A stretch of 64,000 nt of DNA from Leptolinea sp964420995. Lineage in GTDB: Bacteria; Chloroflexota; Anaerolineae; Anaerolineales; Anaerolineaceae. Every line of letters starts with the position of its first letter. Positions within the stretch are counted from its first letter, which is position 1. This document shows, piece by piece, positions 8,607-17,912 of this stretch. The translations under genes and the position numbers were made by a program. The notes below the pieces were generated by a model. It had not been told where the DNA came from. It did not search any database and worked only from the letters and a program-made list of their open reading frames with translations. Location of the stretch: assembly GCA_964420995.1 (NCBI GenBank), contig CAYQUX010000007.1, positions 62,001 through 126,000 on the forward strand, in the 5' to 3' direction.

Positions 8607-9317
8607 ATGGCGGAAAATCGATATATCGCTTTTGACCTGGAAACATCAAAACTGTTTGACGGTGATTTTTCCCGCTGGCGGGAACATCGTCCGCTGGGCA
8701 TTATCTGCGCAGCCACCAGGGCGAGCGGGGAAGAAGCTCGCGTCTGGTTCAGTCGAACTCAAGAAAATGATTATGCCGGTCAAATGACGCGAGATGATTT
8801 GCACAGCCTGATCGACTACCTTGAAAAAGCAGCCGCGGGTGGTTCACAGATCGTTACGTGGAATGGACTGGCTTTTGATTTTGATATTCTTGCCGAAGAA
8901 AGCGGGGAATGGGAGCGCTGTAAGGAATTGGCTGTCAATCACATTGATATGATGTTCGATATCTTCTGCCGCATCGGGTACCCGATCGGGTTGGAAAAAG
9001 CGGCCGCCGGATTCGGTCTGGGCGGCAAATACGGCGGGATGCATGCTGATCAGGCGCCGCTTCTGTGGAAGCAGGGCAGGTATGAGGAAGTGTTGAAGTA
9101 TGTAGCCCAGGACGTCAACCTTACCCTGGATGTCGCCCTGGAGGCGGATAATGCCCACAAAGTAAGTTGGACAAGCATGCGTGGACGCTATCAGGAAGTC
9201 CCCCTGCCGGAAGGTTGGCTGAAGGTCTCGGAGGCGGCCCGGCTGCCCCAGCCCGATGTCTCCTGGATGAGCCGCCCCATCCCCCGTCAGGATTTTTACC
9301 GCTGGATGAAGAAGTAA
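8607..9317 (+). CDS. DEDD-family 3'-5' exonuclease-like protein (RNase H fold)
   Basis: 236 residues. The acidic residues of a DEDD exonuclease are in order: FDLET near residue 6, WNGLAFDFDIL in the middle, and a C-terminal YVAQDVNLTLDV. The spacing matches DnaQ/RNase-H-like proofreading nucleases. Substrate unknown. ATG 8607 is preferred over GTG 8598, since AAGGG lies eight bases before it. It follows the membrane protein by 27 bases and is probably co-transcribed, though a functional link with glycan synthesis is not obvious. Confidence 0.75.
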   Translation: MAENRYIAFDLETSKLFDGDFSRWREHRPLGIICAATRASGEEARVWFSRTQENDYAGQMTRDDLHSLIDYLEKAAAGGSQIVTWNGLAFDFDILAEESGEWERCKELAVNHIDMMFDIFCRIGYPIGLEKAAAGFGLGGKYGGMHADQAPLLWKQGRYEEVLKYVAQDVNLTLDVALEADNAHKVSWTSMRGRYQEVPLPEGWLKVSEAARLPQPDVSWMSRPIPRQDFYRWMKK

Positions 9318-9438
9318 TGGTTGTGCATTTTCACACACCAGTACGACCTTCCCAATTTTCCTTGCGAAACCATTTGCCGTTATTTTTCTTATGTGAAATT
9401 ACATTGGCAAAATCGATAGAAATTGGTCCAAAGTTAAC

Positions 9439-9472
9439 CAAGTAGGGGTGGACGGCCGTCCACCCCTACTTG
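9439..9472. repeat. perfect 34-bp palindrome
   Basis: Bases 9439-9472 form an uninterrupted inverted repeat centred between 9455 and 9456 (core GACGGCCGTC, flanked by AGTAGGGGTG and its complement). It lies 122 bases after the exonuclease stop, with no T-run behind it. It could be a terminator-like hairpin, a REP-type dispersed palindrome or a dyad binding site. Confidence 0.85.
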
Positions 9473-9496
9473 TGATATTTCAAATAAAGTCATAAA

Positions 9497-9517
9497 TATT
9501 GCCATATCATGGCAATA
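9497..9517. promoter_or_regulatory. 21-bp operator-like palindrome upstream of the PRC-barrel gene
   Basis: TATTGCCAT and ATGGCAATA, separated by ATC, make a 9+3+9 inverted repeat 48 bases before the GTG start at 9565. Size and location suit a dimeric regulator site. No clear -35/-10 pair was found beside it. Confidence 0.45.
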
Positions 9518-9564
9518 CCAGTTAATGGTACGATTATTTACTCATCAACCTTCAGGAGGTTCAC

Positions 9565-10077
9565 GTGATCCCTTCAAGAGACCATAACAACAAACTCATC
9601 ATCAGCATCACCGACGGAAAAGACCTCGGCGAGATCAAAGGCCTGTACCTTGACGCCGACATGCGCCAGGTGACCGGTATTTTCACCGGCAAAGAGGGGA
9701 TCATCAACCGCAAACAACTGGCCGTATCCCGCGCGGATATCCAGGTGTTCGGTGTGGATGTCTGGCTGGTGTCCGGATCGGACGTTGTCAAACCTCTGGA
9801 GGAGATTCCTGAATCGGCGGCGTTCATCCCGATCAGTGAGATCCGCGGGCGCGAGATACAGACGGATGGCGGCACCAAACTGTGCGTGATCGAGGATGTG
9901 ATCCTCGACAGTGACGCACAAGTTCTCGGATTTTCATTGAGCAAGGTGTATGCCCAGGGACCGCTGGCGGAACGCAAAGCCATTGTGCGTAACGCCATCA
10001 CACACCTTGGCGGGAAAGATTCCCCCATGACAGCCGACCTGACCCGGGCGGAGGCGGAGACTATTCCAACGGCCTGA
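9565..10077 (+). CDS. PRC-barrel domain protein
   Basis: 170 residues that read as two PRC-barrel-like halves: residues ~8-75 (GKDLGEIKGLYLDADMRQVTG, with the family's G-x-V/I-x-D pattern) and ~85-150 (REIQTDGG, then VIEDVILDSDAQVLGFSLS). PRC barrels occur in RimM, photosynthetic reaction centres and small stress proteins and usually mediate RNA or protein contacts. GTG start with AGGAGGT four bases upstream, a decisive ribosome site. Function unknown; it precedes a broken membrane protein gene. Confidence 0.8.
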   Translation: MIPSRDHNNKLIISITDGKDLGEIKGLYLDADMRQVTGIFTGKEGIINRKQLAVSRADIQVFGVDVWLVSGSDVVKPLEEIPESAAFIPISEIRGREIQTDGGTKLCVIEDVILDSDAQVLGFSLSKVYAQGPLAERKAIVRNAITHLGGKDSPMTADLTRAEAETIPTA

Positions 10078-10172
10078 AACAATATACCCTCGCGATGACC
10101 GCCTGCCGGTTGACCTGGTCCGGGTGTTCCGCATGTTGAAGATTTGATTGACAGGTGAAAAAGTGAGGTTCC

Positions 10173-10577
10173 ATGGTCAGGTATGTGATCGTCAGTATCG
10201 TGAGCGGCCTGGTTTTTGGCACACTGGATGGATTGATCCACGCCAATCCTGCGGCAGTCTGACTGTTTGAGGTCTTTAAACCCATCGCGCGCACACAGAT
10301 CAATGTGCCCGCCGGACTGGTCATTGATCTGGTGTACGGTTTTCTGCTGGCAGGCCTTTTCCTGCTGCTTTACCCGGCGCTGCCAGGGCCGATCGGGCTG
10401 GTGAAAGGCCTGAGTTTCGGATTGATCACCTGGTTCCTGAGGGTGGCTATGGGGGTGCTGTCGCAGTGGATGATGTATTCCATACCGGCCGGGACGTTGA
10501 TCTACACACTGCTGGCCGGGTTGGGGGAGATGCTTATCCTGGGATTGATTTATGGATTGTTCTTGAAACCGGTTTAG
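10173..10577 (+). pseudogene. small membrane protein gene interrupted by an in-frame TGA
   Basis: From ATG 10173 the frame reads MVRYVIVSIVSGLVFGTLDG, then NPAAV, meets TGA at 10260-10262 and continues without shift as LFEVFKPIARTQINVPAGLV to the stop at 10575-10577. Both sides look like one four-helix membrane protein of 134 residues. A TGG-to-TGA change would explain it (Trp in AV-W-LFE). Other genes here use TGA as a normal stop, so genome-wide recoding is excluded. I do not recognise the family. Either a recent nonsense pseudogene, a sequencing error or, less likely, read-through; the downstream half alone (from ATG/GTG codons near 10300) could still be made. Confidence 0.6.
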
Positions 10578-10748
10578 TTCCAGCCGGCAGGGGACGCGGA
10601 GGATTATCCCGCGTTCACATGAATTCATTTGTGTAAGTCTATGCGCAGTTCACGGCGTAAACTGCCGGTTGAATATGCAGGGTTGAGTCTCTATAGTGAA
10701 ATTGTCCTTATTTTTCGGATGCCTGGTTTGGGTTTCAAGGAGGTAGCC

Positions 10749-11810
10749 ATGAAAGACTCTGCCATCCTGGCCATTTTCATAATAATTGTTTTCGTATTTT
10801 CGGGTTGTAATATGCCTTTGCAGCCCATCGTGCCCACCCCATTACCGATTGATTCTCCAACGCCCTTACCGCCCACGCCAATTCCAACAGTGGTAACCGT
10901 TCCCACCGCATCACCGGTACCTGGGATTGTGCATGTCATGTGGCCGGGTTCACCGCAGGGTAAGCGGAACCAGACGGTACACGACCAGATCGACAAGACC
11001 ACAGCCCCGCAAAAACAGGCTTTTGGAGGTGACGATATCCGCACCGGAAGATATGAGCGCCCGTTTGACCGGGACATGAATTATCTTCCCTTTGTAGACC
11101 TGGTTTCTGTGTTCCTCAGCCGCGTTGATCCAGTGTGGATTTATGTGACCTTCAAGGTGAACGCGCCGCTTTCCACCGATACGGAAGAAAAGACGATTTT
11201 TATCGTTGAAATTGACAAAGATCTTGACCTGCGCGGCGATGTGCTGATTCTCACCGGCATACCAAAGACAACGGAGTGGTCAACCGAATCGGTGCAGGCT
11301 TATATCAACCCGGATGTTAATGTGGGCGGTGTCACACCCGTGCTGCCCGATCAACCCATGTCCACAGGCCGCGGGTATTACCAGCAGATCTTCGACAACG
11401 GGAAAGGTGACGACCCCGACATGGCCATGTCGCGCCTTGTCAGCGGTGAAGCAGACAGCATTCAACTGGCTTTTAAGAACACGCTGACCGGTGGGGAAAA
11501 GGGCAAGTTCATCTGGCTGCCCTGGGCGGATTATGGCATGCAGAATCTGGCGTTGTATGAATACAATGATCATTTCACGTTTTCACAGGCTGGCTATCCT
11601 TTGAAGGAAGACGCGCAGAATTACCCGATCAAGGCTCTGTGGGGCGTGGATAACACCTGCCGGGCAGCTTCTGGTTTTAAGCCAAAAGGAACCATTCTGG
11701 GGTTATGCCCCGAGGCCATATCACCCGAATCGGAAGAACCATCTGGCTGCCACATGGTCTGCCGCTCCGGCGGGCATGCCGCGCTTATGCTCCGATGTAG
11801 TTGTGAATAA
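10749..11810 (+). CDS. lipoprotein of unknown function (paralogue of 19709-20773)
   Basis: 353 residues from ATG 10749, which has AAGGAGGT (10737-10744) four bases upstream. A hydrophobic signal ends in the lipobox FSGC, followed by a Pro/Thr-rich linker typical of surface lipoproteins in this group. The globular part shares long blocks with the gene at 19709: QKQAFGGD, YERPFD, MNYLP, LAFKNTLTGGEKGKFIWLPW, and DHFTF-QAGYPLKED. The C-terminus is cysteine-rich and differs from its paralogue. Domain unknown; an extracellular binding or sensing role is only a guess. Confidence 0.75.
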   Translation: MKDSAILAIFIIIVFVFSGCNMPLQPIVPTPLPIDSPTPLPPTPIPTVVTVPTASPVPGIVHVMWPGSPQGKRNQTVHDQIDKTTAPQKQAFGGDDIRTGRYERPFDRDMNYLPFVDLVSVFLSRVDPVWIYVTFKVNAPLSTDTEEKTIFIVEIDKDLDLRGDVLILTGIPKTTEWSTESVQAYINPDVNVGGVTPVLPDQPMSTGRGYYQQIFDNGKGDDPDMAMSRLVSGEADSIQLAFKNTLTGGEKGKFIWLPWADYGMQNLALYEYNDHFTFSQAGYPLKEDAQNYPIKALWGVDNTCRAASGFKPKGTILGLCPEAISPESEEPSGCHMVCRSGGHAALMLRCSCE

Positions 11811-11845
11811 ACCGGCCTGGTTAGAAGAATTTCACTTGCCAGCGG

Positions 11846-11851
11846 TATAAT
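11846..11851 (+). promoter_or_regulatory. -10 box upstream of the GNAT gene
   Basis: A perfect TATAAT at 11846-11851 lies 30 bases before the GTG start. No good -35 hexamer is present at 16-18 bases, so this is weak. Confidence 0.25.
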
Positions 11852-11881
11852 CTCCACGATAAAAAGACGCCGGAGAATTCT

Positions 11882-12337
11882 GTGAACATCAACATAGACG
11901 ATCTGAGTAGTGCGGATATTGCCGCTTTCCTGGATGCGCATCTGCAGTTTACCCGCGAAACCTCACCTCCGGAGAGTATTCATGCTTTAAATCTGGATGA
12001 GTTGCGCAGACCGGAAATCACTTTCTGGGCAGCCCGTGAAGGCAGCGCGCTGATGGGTTGCGGGGCGTTGAAAGCCATGGGCGGCGGCCGGGGTGAGATT
12101 AAATCCATGCGCACCGACCCCTCCCACCGGCGAAAGGGCGTGGCGCGTGCCGTGCTGGAAACGATTTTTATGGAAGCCCGCCGCCGGGGTTATACCCGTC
12201 TGTATCTGGAGACCGGTGCAGAACCGGCTTATGAAGCCGCGCGGAAATTGTACGCGACGCTGGGGTTTACGGAATGTCCGCCGTTTGAGGGGTATGTGGA
12301 AGATCCAAATAGCGTGTTTATGACGTTGGAATTGTGA
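11882..12337 (+). CDS. GNAT family N-acetyltransferase
   Basis: 151 residues. The acetyl-CoA loop RRKGVARAVLE (Q/R-x-x-G-x-G/A type) follows the beta-4 strand IKSMRTDPSHR, and the C-terminal YATLGF segment is standard for GNAT enzymes. GTG start with GGAG six bases upstream. Acceptor unknown; closest in feel to small-molecule or peptide acetyltransferases of the YjhQ/Ats1 kind. Confidence 0.85.
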   Translation: MNINIDDLSSADIAAFLDAHLQFTRETSPPESIHALNLDELRRPEITFWAAREGSALMGCGALKAMGGGRGEIKSMRTDPSHRRKGVARAVLETIFMEARRRGYTRLYLETGAEPAYEAARKLYATLGFTECPPFEGYVEDPNSVFMTLEL

Positions 12338-12911
12338 ATGATTCGCCAAAATCAAAAAAACTGATGGAGAGTCTTGTACGTTTTGTAAAAAATGGACAGG
12401 AATGTATCAGAAAAAAAACACTTTGTAACCCGGGGAGATTTACATACACGGCAACCCGGAAGAAGCCGGGAAAACATCATCATTTCACAAAATTGGGGAC
12501 ATTGCATTATTTCCAATGAACTTCATCCTATCTTTGAAGCGTGCGATTCGGGCTCATCTCTTAGTTATTTGACCTATGGATTCATCTCTGGTTGGGCTGA
12601 CCGCAGAGATGAACCAGGGAAAAACTGAGGTGGAAAATCCGTTTCCTTGCAAAAAAGAATTGGCCCGGATCCCTGCACGCCAAATTATGGAGAATCTTTA
12701 TTAAACAACCATCGCAAGAAAAAAAAGAACTTCAACTGCCCGCAACCAAAAAGGTGGTAACAAACTTTCATTTAAAAATCATTTCCCAGAAATAATCCGG
12801 ACAACGACCAACCACTCAGCCCCGTTCATCCTTGTTATGATCAACCTCAACGCATTGGAGAGTTTACCCAGAGCGTTTGCCATTCCATCTGACCTGCCTA
12901 TAATGAAATGG
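12338..12911. other. 574-bp gap without a supported gene
   Basis: Only short ORFs (up to 78 codons) occur and none shows a ribosome site or recognisable motif. I see no tRNA or hairpin-plus-T terminator. The right end holds the promoter of the next gene. Confidence 0.5.
12877..12904 (+). promoter_or_regulatory. strong sigma-70 type promoter, apparently leaderless
   Basis: TTGCCA (12877-12882, 5/6) and a perfect TATAAT (12899-12904) are 16 bases apart. The expected start near 12911 coincides with the ATG at 12912. Confidence 0.5.
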
Positions 12912-14255
12912 ATGAAAGATATCGGTCAGGTGGGACGCATTACATTTGTGAGAACAGGAATCCTTTGCCTGTTACTTTCCGGCACAATGGCCTGTTCTCT
13001 ACTTTCATTTTCAGTATCGACGCCTACTCCTGCCGCCACCCTGTCACCCTCTCAAATCCCATCCGCGACGCCTGTACCGCCGACCGCGACGCCCACGACT
13101 GAGAGTCCCACTCCCACAAATGAGGTGGTGGAACAGCCGGTTCAGACGGATACACCGGCTGTGCTATCCGTTCCACAACCCGCGGCGGCTTCCCGATTCA
13201 AACCTGGTGATCCGGTCAAGTTGGACAGAATTGAGATGAAGAGCCGCGCGGAAGGTTGGGGAATCAGCGGCGGTATTGTATTGACCACCAAAGACGGCGG
13301 TCTCACCTGGCATGAAGCCACGCCTCCCGAAGTTTTTCCACCCGGCTCAGATGTCACCGCGTACGGCGCCTTCCTTAACGCCCGCACAGCCTGGATCATT
13401 TTTGGCGCGGATGGGCAGATAAATCCCGCCGCGTCCGTTTGGTTTACCACAGACGGAGGAAAATTCTGGACACCCGGTCCTGCGTTGAATCATCAGGCGT
13501 ATGGAGACACGGTCTGGGCGGAGTTTTATGTTCTTGACAGTCAAAACCTCTGGTTGATGATCCGCGGGGTTTATGTGGGCGCGGGGACCCACCGAGACCA
13601 CCAGCTTTTCCGCAGCGTGGATGGCGGATTGTCCTGGGCTTTGCTCGACAGTCAGACCAGCGACGATTACACCGGCCTGATTTTCACCGATGTAAACAAT
13701 GGCCTGCGTACCCTGCAGACCACCGGTGCCTACATGGGCGGACCGCCGGTGTATGAGGTGACCGGGGATGGCGGGGCTACCTGGGAACCGCGTGAATTGC
13801 CCAATCCACCTGGTGCCCCTGATCTTTTTAACCAATACCCTTACTGCGAAACCTACCAGCCGGTTGTACCTTCTGGCAATCAGATCCGCCTTTTGGTCGG
13901 GTGTTTTGAATTTGGTGATCCGCCTAAAAAATTCTCCGGCTTTTTCTATTCCAGCCAGGATGGCGGCAAATCATGGTTGACAACCCCGCTGCCAAAAAAT
14001 GTTAGGGCAGAAGATGGAAGAATGTTGTACTTTGGAGCGAATTACGTTCTGCTTCTCGGACGTGAAACCTACCTCAGCACCTCTGATGGATCAGCCTGGT
14101 CGTTTGTGAAGTCTGTCAACTGGGATGGGTCGTTTTCCTTCACCGATCCTCAATATGGTTGGGCGGTTGCCGTGCTGAATAATGAAACCGCGCTGGTACG
14201 CACTGAAAATGGAGCGGTAACCTGGAAAATCATAAAATCGGTTATGGCCAACTGA
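12912..14255 (+). CDS. lipoprotein with YCF48/BNR-like beta-propeller repeats
   Basis: 447 residues from ATG 12912. Signal peptide ends in the lipobox LLSGTMAC, then a ~70-residue Pro/Thr linker. The body holds at least four Asp-box (BNR) turns of the S-x-D-x-G-x-x-W kind: TTKDGGLTW, SVDGGLSW, TGDGGATW and SQDGGKSW, the pattern of YCF48-like and sialidase-type propellers. No sialidase arginine triad is apparent, so a binding or photosystem-assembly-like scaffold is more likely than a hydrolase. ATG 12903 and an ORF start at 12837 are alternatives, but the promoter at 12877-12904 favours 12912. None has a Shine-Dalgarno. Confidence 0.75.
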   Translation: MKDIGQVGRITFVRTGILCLLLSGTMACSLLSFSVSTPTPAATLSPSQIPSATPVPPTATPTTESPTPTNEVVEQPVQTDTPAVLSVPQPAAASRFKPGDPVKLDRIEMKSRAEGWGISGGIVLTTKDGGLTWHEATPPEVFPPGSDVTAYGAFLNARTAWIIFGADGQINPAASVWFTTDGGKFWTPGPALNHQAYGDTVWAEFYVLDSQNLWLMIRGVYVGAGTHRDHQLFRSVDGGLSWALLDSQTSDDYTGLIFTDVNNGLRTLQTTGAYMGGPPVYEVTGDGGATWEPRELPNPPGAPDLFNQYPYCETYQPVVPSGNQIRLLVGCFEFGDPPKKFSGFFYSSQDGGKSWLTTPLPKNVRAEDGRMLYFGANYVLLLGRETYLSTSDGSAWSFVKSVNWDGSFSFTDPQYGWAVAVLNNETALVRTENGAVTWKIIKSVMAN

Positions 14256-14276
14256 CCACAGGGAGATGAGGTCAGT
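14251..14276. terminator. hairpin between convergent genes
   Basis: ACTGACC (14251-14257) pairs with GGTCAGT (14270-14276) around a 12-base loop, between the convergent stops at 14255 and 14286. No T-run follows, so efficiency is doubtful. Confidence 0.4.
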
Positions 14277-14285
14277 CCAATCCTC

Positions 14286-17200
14286 CTAATTTTGAATTTC
14301 CTTCTCCAGTAGGATTTTCAATTGTTCGTATTGGTGTTCCAAATCTATCAGGCTGCTGCGAATACCTTCCACATCGCCGCTTTTTGAACATTTTTCAACC
14401 GTAAATGCCGCGGCGCGCAAGGCTTCACCACCAATGTTGGCAGAAGAGCCTTTGATGGTATGAGAGTGTAATTCAACCCCTGGCAGGTCATTCTTTTCCA
14501 GGCAGGTTTTTAGATCCCTGATTTGCAGGGGAACATTTTCAAGGAAGATGACCAGGATCGATCTGGCCAGTTCTTCATCGCCACCCAGTCGGTCCAACAG
14601 AGCGGCTTTGTCAAACACAACCTTGATTTGCTCCTGAGTGAGTTCTATTTTCGCTAATGGTATTCCTGATTTGACCGGTTTATCCTGTTGGGAAGATACG
14701 GGCAACCATTGTTCCAATGCCCCGGACAACTTTTCCGGTTCGATGGGTTTGGATATGTAGTCGTTCATACCGGCTTCCAGGCAGAGCTCACGATCGCCCT
14801 GCAAGGCGTTGGCGGTCATGGCGATGATCGGAACGTTGTGATTCAGGACCCTGGATTGTGGATCGCGAATCCGGCGGGTGGCTTCAAATCCATCCATCAC
14901 CGGCATCTGGACATCCATCAATACCAGATCATACGGAATGTTTTCCAGTGCCTTCAGAGCTTCCTCTCCATTGGCGGTGGCATCTGCCTTTAAACCGTAT
15001 CGTTTCAGAAATCCCATGGCCACCTGCTGGTTGATGATATTGTCTTCCACCAACAGAATGCGCTTCCGGGTATCAATAACCGCACGGCAGATCTCACGGG
15101 CGGAATGGCGTGTCACAATGGGAACAACATCCGATTCGGATGTGTTTACCGAACCTTCCCTCGCGTGAGTCGCCAGAGTGGCAGAAAGGACGTTGAATAG
15201 ATCGGTATGTCGTAAAGGTTTGACCAGGTAGCCGGCAAACCCGATGCTGGCAAACCGGCGCGATTCGCCGCGTTCGCCCAGAGACGTCAGCAACACCAGA
15301 GGGATATGGTTGAATCGTTCATCACTCTTGATGGATTTTGCCAGCATGGTACCATCCATGCCGGGCATATGCATATCAAGGACGGCAATTTTGAACGGGT
15401 CTCCCTCTTCATGGGCGGTATTCAATGCCTCAAGGGCGGCCGCGCCATCAGGAACTTCTGTTGGGCGCATTCCCCATGATTTCATGCGTACAAACAGGAT
15501 TTCCCGGTTGGTGGTATTGTCATCCACCACAAGAATGCGGACTCCATGCAGATTGGCCGGAGCGGGCAATTTGTTCTGGCTGCCTTCGGGCTGCATTTTC
15601 AACCGCACAGTGAACCAAAACTCAGATCCATGGCCTTTCTCACTGTTAACGCCTATCTCGCCGCCCATCAATTCGGAAAGTTGTTTGGAAATAGCCAGCC
15701 CCAGTCCGGTACCCCCAAATTGACGGGTGGTGGATGTGTCTGCCTGGGTGAATTTATTGAAGATCAAACCCAGCTTTTCTGGAGAAATGCCAATACCGGT
15801 ATCGCGTACGGAGAAGTGCAATTCCACTTCATCCTCCGTTTTGGATACCATTTTCACGTGAACTGAAACCTCACCCTGTTCGGTAAATTTGATGGCGTTG
15901 CCAACCAGGTTGGTTAGAATCTGCCGCAAACGCCCCGGGTCTCCCTGCAGCAGGTTGGGCACATCGGGGTCCGCGGCACAAATGAACTCCAATCCCTTTT
16001 CCTGGGCGCGAACAGCCAGCGCGGCGGCAAAATCATCCAGCAAATTTTGCAAATCAAAATTCAAGATTTCAAGTTCCAGTTTGCCGGCTTCAATTTTTGA
16101 AAAATCCAGAATGTCATTGATCAAAATTAGCAGTGTTTCGCCGCTGGTGCGGATGATTTCTGTATAGCGGCGCTGCTCATCGTCCAGATTGGTGTCCATT
16201 AACAGGCCGGTCATGCCAATTACCCCATTCATCGGGGTACGAATCTCGTGACTCATATTGGCCAGGAATTCACTTTTCGCGATATTGGCCATTTCCGCTT
16301 CCACGGCCAGCGTGTTGGCGTCAGAGATGGCTTTTTCGAGTTGACTGTTGGTCTCCTGCAATTCCTCGGCAGCCTTTTTACGGTCGGTTATATCCATCGA
16401 CATGCCAAATGTTCCAATGATCTTGCCTTTTTTATCACGCAGGGGAAGTTTGGTTGTCAGCACCCACTGGTCAGGCTGCTCACCGTAGGTTTCCTTTTCT
16501 TCTTTTACTATCGGTTCTCCGGTACGAATGATTGTTTGTTCATCATCATAGGCCTGGCGGGCGTGTTCTTCGGTGAAATAATCAAAATCCGACTTGCCAA
16601 TTGTAGCCATTGGATCAGTTAACCTGAGTCGTTTGGCTTGTTCATTATTGATGCGAATAAAGCGACTCTTCCTGTCTTTGAAATATATTTGAACAGGGAT
16701 GTTGTTCATCAAATTATTCATTAAAACCTGTTCAATATTCAGGTCTTCCTCTGACTTGCGGCGTTCCGATAGGTCCTGGATGTTCACAGCCCAGTAGAGT
16801 ACCTTGCCAGAGCTGTCCTTAATCGCTGTGATGTCCACCCAGACTGGGAAAGTTGATCCATCTTTTCGTAGATGCGTGGTTTCAAACGAATAATGGCCTG
16901 TCTCATTAATAAACCGTTTAATATCCGGGAAAACGGATCGGGCTTCCGGAGTGTACACATCCATGATCGACAGCGAAGATAATTCTTCCACGCTGTAACC
17001 GTGCATTCTGGCAAAGGCCGGATTCATCAATTCGTATTTCAAGGTTTCTGCGTTTTCGGCAGAAACGCCCCACTCCGCGTTGATAAATATGCTCGCCCAT
17101 TTGTGAAGCTGCGATTCAGCCCGTTTGCGGTGGGTGACATCCCGAATAATAAATACAAACCCCTGATGGTCGCCATTTGCGGTATTAATAACTTCGGCAT

Positions 17201-17912
17201 TGGTTTCCAGATCAAATTCAGTACCATCGGCCCGTAAGGCGCGGTACTCAGCGGGTCCATTAAATTTACCTTCACTTCGCAGTCGGGAAAAATCCGCGGC
17301 AGCACGCTCCCTATCTTCGGGTACAAGAAAATCCAGAATCGTATGAGACAACAATTGGTTTTCATCGTCATATCCGAAGAGTTTATAAGCAACAGGTGAA
17401 ACCATGCGGATGTTGCCTTTGGTATCTGTGATCGTTATATCATCCGGACAGGCTTTAAGAATGGAACGAAAGAGCGATTCGCTTTCCTTTAGAGATTCTT
17501 CTGTTTCCTTCCATTGGGTTATATCCGTGAGAAAAACCAGCGAGGCGGGCCTGGATTTCCACTCTGTCATCAGGGTATTCGCTTCCACCCAGATTGTCTG
17601 CCCATTTTTATGAAGCAGCCGGCATTCATATTCATTTTCACTGGAATCCCCATTCTGCCGGGATAAAATGTGGGCGTTGACTAAATCCCGGTCGGCAGGA
17701 TGGATCAGGTTCAAAATGGGGGAATGAAGAATTTCCTTTTCCGAATACCCGGTCATTTCATGGGTTTTCGGACTACTGAATACCAGATTCCCATTCTGAA
17801 TGACGGCAAAGGCTTCGTGAGTATTCTGGGAAATCAGGTTTCGATAGTACTCATCCTGTAAAAAATCAGGATGAGCGTGATTATGTTTGACCATTCTTTG
17901 AAAGACATCCAA
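14286..17912 (-). CDS. hybrid sensor histidine kinase: PAS x4, HisKA, HATPase, REC x2, HPt
   Basis: 1208 residues, no membrane span or signal peptide, so a cytoplasmic sensor. Order: four PAS/PAC units (about 25-140, 141-265, 266-390, 391-515), a coiled linker, HisKA with the phospho-acceptor H555 (SHEIRTPMNG), HATPase_c (N672 in the N-box, DTGIG, GGTGLGL), REC1 with phospho-site D846 (VLDMHMPGMDG), REC2 with D1000 (LMDVQMPVMDG) and a C-terminal HPt with H1151 (HTIKGSSANIG). All phosphorelay residues are intact, so a full His-Asp-His relay can run within one chain. No output response regulator is encoded nearby; the partner must be elsewhere. Signal unknown; PAS haem/flavin ligands cannot be read. 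Confidence 0.93.
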   Translation of the reverse strand: MDVFQRMVKHNHAHPDFLQDEYYRNLISQNTHEAFAVIQNGNLVFSSPKTHEMTGYSEKEILHSPILNLIHPADRDLVNAHILSRQNGDSSENEYECRLLHKNGQTIWVEANTLMTEWKSRPASLVFLTDITQWKETEESLKESESLFRSILKACPDDITITDTKGNIRMVSPVAYKLFGYDDENQLLSHTILDFLVPEDRERAAADFSRLRSEGKFNGPAEYRALRADGTEFDLETNAEVINTANGDHQGFVFIIRDVTHRKRAESQLHKWASIFINAEWGVSAENAETLKYELMNPAFARMHGYSVEELSSLSIMDVYTPEARSVFPDIKRFINETGHYSFETTHLRKDGSTFPVWVDITAIKDSSGKVLYWAVNIQDLSERRKSEEDLNIEQVLMNNLMNNIPVQIYFKDRKSRFIRINNEQAKRLRLTDPMATIGKSDFDYFTEEHARQAYDDEQTIIRTGEPIVKEEKETYGEQPDQWVLTTKLPLRDKKGKIIGTFGMSMDITDRKKAAEELQETNSQLEKAISDANTLAVEAEMANIAKSEFLANMSHEIRTPMNGVIGMTGLLMDTNLDDEQRRYTEIIRTSGETLLILINDILDFSKIEAGKLELEILNFDLQNLLDDFAAALAVRAQEKGLEFICAADPDVPNLLQGDPGRLRQILTNLVGNAIKFTEQGEVSVHVKMVSKTEDEVELHFSVRDTGIGISPEKLGLIFNKFTQADTSTTRQFGGTGLGLAISKQLSELMGGEIGVNSEKGHGSEFWFTVRLKMQPEGSQNKLPAPANLHGVRILVVDDNTTNREILFVRMKSWGMRPTEVPDGAAALEALNTAHEEGDPFKIAVLDMHMPGMDGTMLAKSIKSDERFNHIPLVLLTSLGERGESRRFASIGFAGYLVKPLRHTDLFNVLSATLATHAREGSVNTSESDVVPIVTRHSAREICRAVIDTRKRILLVEDNIINQQVAMGFLKRYGLKADATANGEEALKALENIPYDLVLMDVQMPVMDGFEATRRIRDPQSRVLNHNVPIIAMTANALQGDRELCLEAGMNDYISKPIEPEKLSGALEQWLPVSSQQDKPVKSGIPLAKIELTQEQIKVVFDKAALLDRLGGDEELARSILVIFLENVPLQIRDLKTCLEKNDLPGVELHSHTIKGSSANIGGEALRAAAFTVEKCSKSGDVEGIRSSLIDLEHQYEQLKILLEKEIQN

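Noticed and set aside
10260..10262. TGA as selenocysteine codon
   Set aside because: The protein is a small membrane protein with no redox motif around the codon and I see no convincing SECIS-like hairpin right after it; Trp-to-stop mutation is simpler.
9561..10628. 355-codon minus-strand ORF
   Set aside because: It is antisense to the PRC-barrel gene and the broken membrane protein gene, both with better coding signs; its translation (Gln/His/Ser-rich) matches no family and has no ribosome site.
12392..12628. 78-codon ORF in the gap before the propeller lipoprotein
   Set aside because: No ribosome site, no recognisable motif and poor coding character; kept as non-coding.
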